From Actinomycetota bacterium (GTDB lineage: Bacteria > Actinomycetota > CADDZG01 > WHSQ01): a stretch of DNA of 45,812 nucleotides. Positions 31,535 to 39,262 of this stretch are shown here, in pieces. How positions within the stretch are numbered: the stretch's first letter is position 1; the number at the start of each line of letters is the position of its first letter. The stretch is taken from positions 1 through 45,812 of the forward strand of contig JACCXF010000005.1 of NCBI GenBank assembly GCA_013697295.1, written 5' to 3'. A program made the translations under genes and the position numbers. The notes below the pieces were generated by a model. The model was given only the letters and a program-made list of their open reading frames with translations, was not told the DNA's origin and did not search any database.

Positions 31535-33178
31535 ATGCCCACTTCCAGCCAGAACATCGTCGCCGGCCGCTACGACCTCGAGGAACAGCTCGGTCGGGGT
31601 GGCATGGGCGTCGTATGGAAAGCGAACGACACCCTGCTCAAGCGCAAGGTAGCCATCAAAGAGGTGCAACTGCCCGATACGTTGCCGGAGAGCGAGCAGG
31701 CCTCGATGCAGGCGCGCGCGTTGCGTGAAGCGCGTGCCGCCGCGCGGATCGGCCACCCCGCCGCCGTGACGGTATTCGACGTGCACAAGGAAGATGGGCG
31801 CGCGTTCATCGTCATGGAGCTCGTCGACGCTCCGACGCTCGAGGACATGGTGAGATCGGAGGGTCCCCTGACTCCCGAGAAGACCGCTGAGGTGGGCCTC
31901 GGAGTCCTGTCGGCTCTCGAGGCGGCGCACGCTCAGGGGATAGTGCACCGGGACGTCAAGCCTGCGAACGTGATGGTGCTAAGCGACGGCCGGGTGAAGC
32001 TCGCCGATTTCGGCATCGCCTCCCTGAAGGACGACCCCAAGATCACGGCGACCGGCCTCGTGCTGGGTTCGCCTTCGTTCATGGCCCCCGAGCAGGCCGA
32101 GGGGCATCGGAGCGGCCCGGCATCCGATCTCTGGGCGCTGGGAGCGACCATGTTCTTCGCCGTCGAGGGAGCGCCGCCGTTCGACAAGGGCCAGCCCATC
32201 CCCACCTTGACCGCGGTACTCCACGAGGACATGCCGGCCCCGGACCGGGCCGGCAACCTCGAGCCCGTGCTGCGGGCCCTACTCAGTAAGAAGCCAGACT
32301 CACGCCCGTCTCCCGCGGAGCTGAGGAAGGCGCTCGAGGATGTCGCCGACGGGCGCGTCCCAACCCTGACGGCCACCGAGGTGTCAGACCCTTCGGCGAC
32401 GCAGTCGTGGGCCGGGCCCCCGCCCTCCTCGACCTCTCCTGTTGCGGACGCTCCTCGTGAACCGGAGCGAGAACCGGAGCCGGCTCGTACGACCACGCCG
32501 GCGCGCCGCCGGCGCAACCCGTTGCCCGTGATAGCGACCCTGCTGGCGCTGGCGGTCGTGGGTGTCCTGATCTTCATCATGCTGAACGCCGGCGACGATC
32601 CGGGACCTTCGAACGAGGCGGCGTCGAAGCGTGAGGCCAACCAGGAGGATCCCTCCCCGACGCCGGAGGAGACCCAGTCCGAGGCCCCGTCCGAGGCTCC
32701 GTCCGAGGCCCCGCCCGAGCCGCGCGTGCCCGCGGGCTGGACCGAATACACCGACGAGGAGACGGGGTACCGCGTCGCCTATCCGGATGGCTGGACCATC
32801 CAGGACGACTCGACGGACACCTCCTCCACGGACTTCTCGGACCCCTCCTCGAACACCTACCTTCGGGTGGACTGGACGGATCAGCCGGGCCCCGATGCGG
32901 CGGCGGCCTGGGAGCAACAGGCGGCTTCCTTCTCCCAGGACCACGCGAACTATCAGGAGATCACCATCGAGGAAACGAGCTTCAAAGGGGCGGACACCGC
33001 TGCGATCTGGGAGTTCACCTACGACGAGGGCGGCGCCACCTTGCACGCGCTGGATCTCGGATTCGCGGACGACCGGTACGGGTTCGCCCTCTACTTCCAG
33101 ACCCTGGAAGAGGACTGGGCCGGCTCCCAGAAAACCTTCGAGCAGATCAAGCGCTCGTTCCGCTCTCCGCCTCAATAA
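31535..33178 (+). CDS. membrane-anchored Ser/Thr protein kinase with extracytoplasmic C-terminal domain
   Basis: YDLEEQLGRGGMGVVWKANDTLLKRKVAIKEV, IVHRDVKPANVMV, LADFGIA; TM PVIATLLALAVVGVLIFIML; Pro-rich linker; C-terminal YRVAYPDGWTIQ... domain. Confidence 0.93.
   Translation: MPTSSQNIVAGRYDLEEQLGRGGMGVVWKANDTLLKRKVAIKEVQLPDTLPESEQASMQARALREARAAARIGHPAAVTVFDVHKEDGRAFIVMELVDAPTLEDMVRSEGPLTPEKTAEVGLGVLSALEAAHAQGIVHRDVKPANVMVLSDGRVKLADFGIASLKDDPKITATGLVLGSPSFMAPEQAEGHRSGPASDLWALGATMFFAVEGAPPFDKGQPIPTLTAVLHEDMPAPDRAGNLEPVLRALLSKKPDSRPSPAELRKALEDVADGRVPTLTATEVSDPSATQSWAGPPPSSTSPVADAPREPEREPEPARTTTPARRRRNPLPVIATLLALAVVGVLIFIMLNAGDDPGPSNEAASKREANQEDPSPTPEETQSEAPSEAPSEAPPEPRVPAGWTEYTDEETGYRVAYPDGWTIQDDSTDTSSTDFSDPSSNTYLRVDWTDQPGPDAAAAWEQQAASFSQDHANYQEITIEETSFKGADTAAIWEFTYDEGGATLHALDLGFADDRYGFALYFQTLEEDWAGSQKTFEQIKRSFRSPPQ
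32678..32713 (+). repeat. 12-bp coding tandem repeat in kinase linker (EAPS units)
   Basis: TCCGAGGCCCCG / TCCGAGGCTCCG / TCCGAGGCCCCG, encoding SEAPSEAPSEAPPEP. Confidence 0.8.
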
Positions 33179-33339
33179 CCAACACAGATGTACCGAAGCT
33201 GACAATAATTCACTCTTCTGTGGGTACTTGAGGCTCTTACGTGTCCCTTTCACCCCCATCACGAGGGATGTGAACCGCAAGGCTCGTTCTGTAGCTTGTG
33301 CCGCTCACCCAGACTTTTCCTAGCTGGAGGTGAGCACTC

Positions 33340-33837
33340 GTGGTCACAACCAAAAAGATCCTGGCAACAACCGCCCTGGTCACCGCGGCCGCCCTTGTTT
33401 CGGCGAGCCCCGGGTCGGCCGATTCCCGTTGCTACAGACACGGCCCGGGCGAGAAACGCATGGTCCGAAAGATCAACCGGGCTCGAGGGCGGGCGGGAGC
33501 GCCCCACCTCGGCCGCGATCCGGAGCTCTCCCGGGTAGCAGGCGTTCATTCCAGGTCGATGGCCCAGGACAACCGACTCTTCCATACGCCGTCGGAGCTG
33601 CTGGCCTGGCGGGTGACACGCTGGAGCATGCTGGGAGAGAACGTCGCCTATGGGTCGACCGTCGGCGGTATGCACCGGCGATTCATGGCCTCTCCAGCAC
33701 ACCGGGGGAACATCTTGCGGTCGAGCTACAGGAACGTGGGCGTCGCCATCTCACGAGGCCACGGCCGGCGTTGGGTAACCGTGATCTTTGAGTCCAGACG
33801 GAACCCCGGGACCCGCATGGACATGCCCAGGTGTTAA
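33340..33837 (+). CDS. secreted CAP/SCP-domain protein (copy 1)
   Basis: GTG start; signal peptide; VAGVHSRSMAQDNRLFHTPS...LGENVAYG...FMASPAHRGNILRSSYRNVGVAI...WVTVIFESRRNPG. Confidence 0.88.
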   Translation: MVTTKKILATTALVTAAALVSASPGSADSRCYRHGPGEKRMVRKINRARGRAGAPHLGRDPELSRVAGVHSRSMAQDNRLFHTPSELLAWRVTRWSMLGENVAYGSTVGGMHRRFMASPAHRGNILRSSYRNVGVAISRGHGRRWVTVIFESRRNPGTRMDMPRC

Positions 33838-33884
33838 GCCCCACAAGGGCTCAAGCATTCTCACCCTTGTGCCGAAGAAGCTCT

Positions 33885-33980
33885 TGAAGACCCACGCGAA
33901 ACGGCAAACCTGCGGCAACGCAGGGGCGCAAAGCCAGGGGCCCGCCATGAGAGCGGGCAGCCCAGCTACCGAACTGGGAG
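33885..33980 (+). ncRNA. candidate GEMM-I (cyclic di-GMP class I) riboswitch
   Basis: CACGCGAAACGGCAAACC-[CCTGCG GCAA CGCAGG hairpin with GNRA loop]-GGCGCAAAGCC-A-GGG-[CCCGC..GCGGG hairpin]-CAGCCCAGCTACCGAACTGGG; matches the conserved GGCAAACC / GCAAAGCC / TACCG core; ends at the RBS of the CAP gene at 33987. Confidence 0.88.
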
Positions 33981-33986
33981 GAAGTC

Positions 33987-34505
33987 ATGAAACTAGGCAA
34001 GCGTCTCACCGGAGTCCTGGTGGCCACGGTCATCATGGTTGCGATGTTCCCCGGCCTCACCGCAAACGCAACGACCTCGCGGCCAGGTCACAACTGCTGG
34101 CGCTACAAGACCACCGAGCGTTCCTTCGTCCAGAAGATGAATGGAGCTCGCGATCGCGCCGGCCGTTCGAACCTGCATATCGACAAGCAGCTCACGAAGG
34201 TCGCCAGAGTGCACACCAAGGTGATGGCCCGCACGAACCGCCTCTATCACACCCCGTCGAGCACGCTCAGTAGTCGCGTCACCAAGTGGCGCATCCTCGG
34301 CGAGAACGTCGGGGTCGGCGGGAGCGTAACCTCACTGCACCAGGCGTTCATGCACTCCCCGGCGCACCGTGACAACGTCCTCTTCGGCCAGTACCGCCAC
34401 GTCGGGGTCGGCGTCAAGATGGACGGGAACACCATGTGGGTGACGGTCGTCTTCGAGTCTCAGGCCGATCCGGGCACAACATTGCGAGTCGCCCCCTCCT
34501 GCTAA
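33987..34505 (+). CDS. secreted CAP/SCP-domain protein (copy 2), behind the riboswitch
   Basis: Signal peptide; VARVHTKVMARTNRLYHTPSS...LGENVGVGG...FMHSPAHRDNVLFGQYRHVGVGV...WVTVVFESQADPG; RBS GGAGGAAG. Confidence 0.9.
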   Translation: MKLGKRLTGVLVATVIMVAMFPGLTANATTSRPGHNCWRYKTTERSFVQKMNGARDRAGRSNLHIDKQLTKVARVHTKVMARTNRLYHTPSSTLSSRVTKWRILGENVGVGGSVTSLHQAFMHSPAHRDNVLFGQYRHVGVGVKMDGNTMWVTVVFESQADPGTTLRVAPSC

Positions 34506-34547
34506 CCCGCAGGCAACCAACACTCCTACCCTCGAGCCAGCCAGCGG

Positions 34548-34577
34548 AAGGCCCCGGCACTCCCAGCGGGGCCTTCT
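34548..34577 (+). terminator. Rho-independent-like terminator after CAP copy 2
   Basis: AAGGCCCCG-GCACTCCCAG-CGGGGCCTT-CTT: 9-bp perfect stem, short T-rich tail. Confidence 0.75.
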
Positions 34578-34615
34578 TGCGCGTCGTCCAGTCGGCCTCG
34601 ATCCTGGCCCCGATG

Positions 34616-34644
34616 TTGTCACACTCCTATAGGAGTGTTATAAG
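34616..34644 (+). promoter_or_regulatory. sigma70-type promoter with 18-bp palindromic operator filling the spacer
   Basis: TTGTCA(34616-34621)-17 nt-TATAAG(34639-34644); exact palindrome ACACTCCTATAGGAGTGT at 34621-34638; ATG 8 nt downstream of the -10. Confidence 0.7.
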
Positions 34645-34652
34645 AGGCGGCT

Positions 34653-35819
34653 ATGGACCGGACAGACCGGACTGACGTCGCGGAGCCAATCGCACCTCGG
34701 GGCGGTTCCCAGCGCCCCCCCGAACGCGCCAAGGCCGTCGACGCGCGCTCGAGTGCCCGGCGAGCATTCGACGCGTTGTGGTGGCTCGCTCGCTTCTTGA
34801 CGGCCCTGTTCTTGTTCGTGGGGGCCCTGCAGGTCATGAAGACGGGAGCGGCAGACCTCGACATCCTCAAACAAGGGGGGCTCCTGGTTCGCAACGCGGT
34901 GGCCACCCTCGGTCTCGGGTGGCTCGGGGCACTGCTGGTGCTGTCCGGCTCCCCGATAGCTGCGTCGGCTCTGACGCTGGTGGCGGCGGGATCTATCAAC
35001 GAGACCGAAGGCTTCGCGATGCTCACTGGGTCCCGTCTGGGAGCCGCGTTCGTTGTTCTGCTAGTCGCCGTCATCTATGCCCTGCGCGGGCGCGAAGGCG
35101 AGCGCATGAAACCCGTCTCCACGGCGGTGATGGCCCTGTCAACGACCGCAGCGATCTACATCCCCGGCTCTCTCATCGGCCTTGCCCTCCTGCGTTGGGG
35201 GCCGTTCAGCACGCTGAACATCGAGTTTCCAGCTCAGTTCGGCGACCTCATCGATGTCATCTACGGATCGATGCTCTCGAGGATCGAGGATCTGCCGGCG
35301 GCGCTGCTCTTCGTCGGTGGACTGGGCATCCTCTTGCTGTCGTTCAAGTTGATCGACACCGTGGTTCCCGCGATGTCGGGTCAGGACATCGAGAACTCGC
35401 GCCTGGGTTGGCTCCAGAAGAAGTGGCCGATGTTCGCGTTGGGCTGCCTCGTGGCGCTGGTGACGATGTCGGTATCCGTTGCTCTAACCGTGCTGGTGCC
35501 GCTCGTGGCCAAGAAGTACGTCAAGCGCGAACACATACTCCCCTACATCATGGGCGCCAACATCACGACGCTGGGGGACACGCTCCTCGCCGCGTTCCTG
35601 CTCAACTCTCCCGCTGCGGTCCGCATCGTGCTGGCCGGGATCGTCGGAACCACGATAGTCAGCGTGTTGCTTCTCGCGTTCTTCTATCCACAGATGCGTA
35701 CCGGGATCTGGAAGTTTCAGCGCCAGATGGTCAAGAGCAAGTTCCGGCTAGCTGCATTTACTGCCACAATGTTCGTCATGCCCCTGGCCTTGATCGCCGT
35801 CTCTGGCCTCTTCGAATGA
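34653..35819 (+). CDS. polytopic membrane protein, possibly Na/Pi-cotransporter (PNaS)-like
   Basis: 388 aa multi-TM; two internally related segments (SGSPIAASALTLVAAGSINETEGFAMLTGSRLGAAF; ALTVLVPLVAKKYVKREHILPYIMGANITTLGDTLLAAFL) resemble a degenerate QSSS/GANIGTT repeat. Confidence 0.5.
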   Translation: MDRTDRTDVAEPIAPRGGSQRPPERAKAVDARSSARRAFDALWWLARFLTALFLFVGALQVMKTGAADLDILKQGGLLVRNAVATLGLGWLGALLVLSGSPIAASALTLVAAGSINETEGFAMLTGSRLGAAFVVLLVAVIYALRGREGERMKPVSTAVMALSTTAAIYIPGSLIGLALLRWGPFSTLNIEFPAQFGDLIDVIYGSMLSRIEDLPAALLFVGGLGILLLSFKLIDTVVPAMSGQDIENSRLGWLQKKWPMFALGCLVALVTMSVSVALTVLVPLVAKKYVKREHILPYIMGANITTLGDTLLAAFLLNSPAAVRIVLAGIVGTTIVSVLLLAFFYPQMRTGIWKFQRQMVKSKFRLAAFTATMFVMPLALIAVSGLFE

Positions 35820-36100
35820 AGCGGGAAGGCGCGCGCGACGCACACGTCACGCTAAAGATCCCGCGTCCCCTCTACGAACAGCTCAAACAGGTGATCCAGG
35901 GCTCCGGGTTCCACTCCGTCACCGAGTTCGCCGTCTACGTCATGCGCGACCTCGTGTCCCACCGCAGCGAAGCAGCAAGGTACGGCCTGCAGCCGGACCC
36001 CGACACGGCAGATCCTGAGCCACAAGACGACATCGAGCCGCTGAGCCCTGACGAGATCGAGGCGATACGCAAGCGACTGACCTCGCTTGGGTACCTCTGA
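35816..36100 (+). CDS. small ribbon-helix-helix-like protein with C-terminal LGYL tail
   Basis: 94 aa; HVTLKIPRPLYEQLKQVIQGSGFHSVTEFAVYVMRDLVSH RHH pattern; ends DEIEAIRKRLTSLGYL; ATG overlaps upstream TGA. Confidence 0.55.
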   Translation: MKREGARDAHVTLKIPRPLYEQLKQVIQGSGFHSVTEFAVYVMRDLVSHRSEAARYGLQPDPDTADPEPQDDIEPLSPDEIEAIRKRLTSLGYL

Positions 36101-36101
36101 G

Positions 36102-36977
36102 GTGAGGCGTACCTCCCTCCTCTGCCTCGTCGTGCTCTCGGTGGCCGCGTCGTGCGTCCCTCCCGAGACCGACCCCATCCGCAGGTTCGCGGCGGACACT
36201 CCGCTGGGCGAGTTTCAGAAGGCCGGGATCATGCGCATCGCGGTGGACACGAACTGGACTCCCTTCGGTACCGGCACTTCCGCCGATCCACGCGGCTTCG
36301 CAGTGGATCTCGGGATCTTCGTTGGCGGCGAGATGGGCATGGAGACCGAGTTCATCGCTGCGTCATCGCCGGAGGAGGTTGAAAACCTGGTCAACGGAGG
36401 CGAGGCCGATCTCGGCTTCGCAGCCATCGAGCTCACCGAGGAGAACGTACGTAACAACAGCCTCACGGATCCTTTCTTCATAGCGCACCAGAGGTTGCTC
36501 GTGCCGGGTGTATCCAACATCGAGGACATCGCGGATCTCCAAGGCAAGGAGGTCTGTGAGGTGGTGGACGAGGTAACGGGCGTCTCAGCCGCTGAGCTCG
36601 TCGAAGCGGCCACCGTGTCTTCCACGAATGATCTACGGGGGTGTGCCATCGCGCTGAAGCGCGAAGAGGTGGATGCGATCTTCGCGCTGGACGGACACCT
36701 AATGCGGTGGCTCGATCCCGACAGCACCAGGAGAACAAGCTTCGAGTTCGTCGGAGAGGACGAGACCACCGTGGGCTGGGCGGCGATCGCGTCACCGGAG
36801 TTGTCGGGACTCGTGGGGCACTTCAACGACTCCCTAGCGGAGGCGAAGGTCGACGGCGACTGGTTGAAGTGGTACGCCCGCTGGATCGAGCCCTTCACCA
36901 GCGAGCGGGACGCGGAGCCACCGGGCCTCAGCCTCGAGGAGGCGGCCGCATTGTTCCCCAGCTCGCTCGAGGGTTGA
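36102..36977 (+). CDS. lipoprotein, extracellular solute-binding protein family 3-like
   Basis: GTG start; VLSVAASC lipobox; MRIAVDTNWTPFG...GFAVDLGIFVGGEMGMETEFI...DLGFAAIELTEEN...DPFFIAHQRLLVP. Confidence 0.75.
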   Translation: MRRTSLLCLVVLSVAASCVPPETDPIRRFAADTPLGEFQKAGIMRIAVDTNWTPFGTGTSADPRGFAVDLGIFVGGEMGMETEFIAASSPEEVENLVNGGEADLGFAAIELTEENVRNNSLTDPFFIAHQRLLVPGVSNIEDIADLQGKEVCEVVDEVTGVSAAELVEAATVSSTNDLRGCAIALKREEVDAIFALDGHLMRWLDPDSTRRTSFEFVGEDETTVGWAAIASPELSGLVGHFNDSLAEAKVDGDWLKWYARWIEPFTSERDAEPPGLSLEEAAALFPSSLEG

Positions 36978-36980
36978 CCT

Positions 36981-37535
36981 CTAGGGGTAGCTGAAGGTGT
37001 TCCCGGGGTTGCGCCGGCTCTCGAAGATCTGGAGGACGTAGATGTGACCCCTCCTACGCTCGACTCCCACTCCGACGAAGCGCCAGCTGCCCATCATGAT
37101 CTGGCGATGGACGCTGGAGCGCCAGAACATCCGGAACATCGCGCGGCATCTGGGAGCTCGGCCAACCGTCTGGCCCAACCGTCGCCAGCGGGTTACTACG
37201 TTGGCGAGATTCCCGAGATGCCACGTCGTTCCCGCCCCGGCCATGTTCCGCGCATGTCGCCGGCCCACATAGCCCAGCTGCTTGTCCGACTCGAGCCGGC
37301 GCAGGCCACGATTCGCGCGACGGCGATTCAACTTGCTCATCAAGCAGCGCTCGGCGTGCGTGAAACGGTACCCACTTCCGGCCGCGCGCTGCCTCGCTTG
37401 TGAGGCCTCGGGGGTTGCCAGGGTGCCGACTCCAGTGAGTGCGACAACGAGCGACATGAGTAGAGCGGTGAGCGCTAGGTGACTTCGCGAAGCTAAGCGC
37501 AAGTTCGTCTCCCTTCGATCGGTCTCCCTCCTCAC
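36981..37535 (-). CDS. secreted CAP/SCP-domain protein (copy 3), degenerate active site
   Basis: YVGRRHARNMAGAGTTWHLGNL...LGQTVG...FWRSSVHRQIMMGSWRFVGVGV...VLQIFESRRNPG; GEN motif replaced by GQT. Confidence 0.75.
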   Translation of the reverse strand: MRRETDRRETNLRLASRSHLALTALLMSLVVALTGVGTLATPEASQARQRAAGSGYRFTHAERCLMSKLNRRRANRGLRRLESDKQLGYVGRRHARNMAGAGTTWHLGNLANVVTRWRRLGQTVGRAPRCRAMFRMFWRSSVHRQIMMGSWRFVGVGVERRRGHIYVLQIFESRRNPGNTFSYP

Positions 37536-37722
37536 GTAAGGCGACCACTGGGTATCAGTCCCGGCTCACCGTCACAAACGGATCCGACACGGTGCGCATT
37601 CGCACGCGTCCACAGAGTGACCCGGTGCAGTTCAGCTGAGGGTCAGATTCCTCGATTCTCTTTTTCACGAGCGTTCACGAAGTCCCTAGACAACGTCGGC
37701 GGACTCCCTCAGGCTGAAAGTT

Positions 37723-38076
37723 GTGAGCGACAACTCGCACAAGACGGTCCTCATCGTCGATGACGACGAGGATATACGGCACGTGCTTCGACTCCTTTGT
37801 GAGTCCGAAGACCTGCGCGTCGTGGGTGAGGCGGCCAACGGCGTCGAGGCTGTGGCTCTGGCGCTTCACAATCAACCGGATTTCGTGATCCTCGACTACA
37901 AGCTGCCCAGGCTGGACGGCGAGGGCGCCGCCGAGATCCTCCGTGCGGTGACGCCAGAGAGCAAGATCGTTGCTTTCTCCGCGGTGCTCGAGCGCCGGCC
38001 GGAGTGGGCCGACGCCTATCTGAACAAGGATCGGATCGTCGAACTGATGCCGCTTCTCAACACACTGTTCCATTGA
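37723..38076 (+). CDS. single-domain response regulator receiver protein
   Basis: GTG start; VLIVDDDEDIRHVLR, FVILDYKLPRLDGEG, FSAVLE, LNKDRIVEL. Confidence 0.92.
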   Translation: MSDNSHKTVLIVDDDEDIRHVLRLLCESEDLRVVGEAANGVEAVALALHNQPDFVILDYKLPRLDGEGAAEILRAVTPESKIVAFSAVLERRPEWADAYLNKDRIVELMPLLNTLFH

Positions 38077-38114
38077 GGTTGCACATGCCCCCTCACCATC
38101 GCTAACCTCCCTCC

Positions 38115-38618
38115 ATGGCCAAAGAAGCTTCTTTCGACGTCGTCTCCGAGATCGACCTTCAGGAAGTAAGGAACGCCGTCGACCAGGCGCAGCGCGAGAT
38201 CTCGCAGCGGTTCGACTTCAAGGGAACCGGCTCTGCCATCGAACTGGCGAAAGATGGAGAGCGCGACACGATCGCGTTGAGATCGAACACCGAACAGAAG
38301 GTGAAGGATTGCGCCAAGGTGCTCGATGAAAAGCTCGTGAAACGAAAGGTCGCACTCAAGGCGCTACAGCGCGGCGACATCCAACCCGCCGCCGGAGGGA
38401 CTGCCCGTCAGGTAATCACGCTCAACCAGGGGATCTCCACGGAAAAGGCGCGCGAGATCGTCAAGCACATCAAGGGGATGAAGGTGAAAGCCCAGGCGGC
38501 GATCCAAGGGGACCAGGTGCGTGTCTCCTCGAAGTCCAGGGACACCCTCCAGGAGATCATCGACGCCCTGAAGTCGGAGGACTTCGGCATCCCCCTTCAG
38601 TACACGAACTACCGCTGA
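38115..38618 (+). CDS. yajQ: YajQ family nucleotide (c-di-GMP)-binding protein
   Basis: SFDVVSEIDLQEVRNAVDQAQREISQRFDFKGTGS...EKAREIVKHIKGMKVKAQAAIQGDQVRVSSKSRDTLQEII..LK..DFGIPLQYTNYR. Confidence 0.95.
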   Translation: MAKEASFDVVSEIDLQEVRNAVDQAQREISQRFDFKGTGSAIELAKDGERDTIALRSNTEQKVKDCAKVLDEKLVKRKVALKALQRGDIQPAAGGTARQVITLNQGISTEKAREIVKHIKGMKVKAQAAIQGDQVRVSSKSRDTLQEIIDALKSEDFGIPLQYTNYR

Positions 38619-39262
38619 CCCTCGTCGCGTAGCTCGACGCCCAGCAATGTCTCGAGGGCCTCGATCGTCTCTTGTGAAGAGCGGTGGAGAAGGGTCATCA
38701 ACCCCAGGTCACGCGCTGCGGCGAGGTGACCGGGATGATCATCGACGAACACGCACCGCTGGGGCGCCACCTGGATCCGCTCGAGCGCCAGCGCATAGAT
38801 GCGGGGATCCGGTTTGCGCATCCCGACCTCCCCTGAGATGACCACCGCATCGAAGAGGTCGACGAGCCTGTCGCGCGGATAAAGGCTCGATCCCCATGAG
38901 TTGGACAGGAGAGCCGTCTTGAATCCGGCCCTCCTGATCGCAGCCACCGCGGACAGCATGTCCTCTTCGAGATCGACCGCGAACATCCTGGCAACGAGTC
39001 CGTAGGGCGACACGCGAACCCCCGAAACCTCATGCAGACGAGCCGAGAGACCGGCGCCGAACTCCTCGTCCGAGATCGCACCGATCTCGAAGTCATGGAC
39101 CAGCGGATCCTCCGTGCCCGTGTAAAGGCCGAGCGCCACCCGCACCAGATCCTGCAATTCGACCCCGGCCGACTCTGCAAAGGCGGCGAGGGCGTCTTGA
39201 AGAGAGGTGGTCAACACTCCCCCGAAGTCGATGACGAGGGCGTCGATGTTCGTCTCGCTCAT
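38609..39262 (-). CDS. HAD family hydrolase (ACAD10-N / sEH-N-like)
   Basis: ALVIDFGGVLTTS, ALLSNSWGSSLYPRDRLVDLFDAVVISGEVGMRKPDPRIYALALERI...CVFVDDHPGHLAAARDLG. Confidence 0.9.
   Translation of the reverse strand: MSETNIDALVIDFGGVLTTSLQDALAAFAESAGVELQDLVRVALGLYTGTEDPLVHDFEIGAISDEEFGAGLSARLHEVSGVRVSPYGLVARMFAVDLEEDMLSAVAAIRRAGFKTALLSNSWGSSLYPRDRLVDLFDAVVISGEVGMRKPDPRIYALALERIQVAPQRCVFVDDHPGHLAAARDLGLMTLLHRSSQETIEALETLLGVELRDEGQR

Noticed and set aside
34778-35815. N-terminal portion of the 440-aa ORF 34778..36100
   Set aside because: Out-of-frame overlap with the multi-TM transporter; only the last 94 codons (from 35816) look like a real protein.
37612-37722. Second GEMM riboswitch near CAP copy 3 or the receiver gene
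   Set aside because: No GGCAAACC / GCAAAGCC core found on either strand in this intergenic region.
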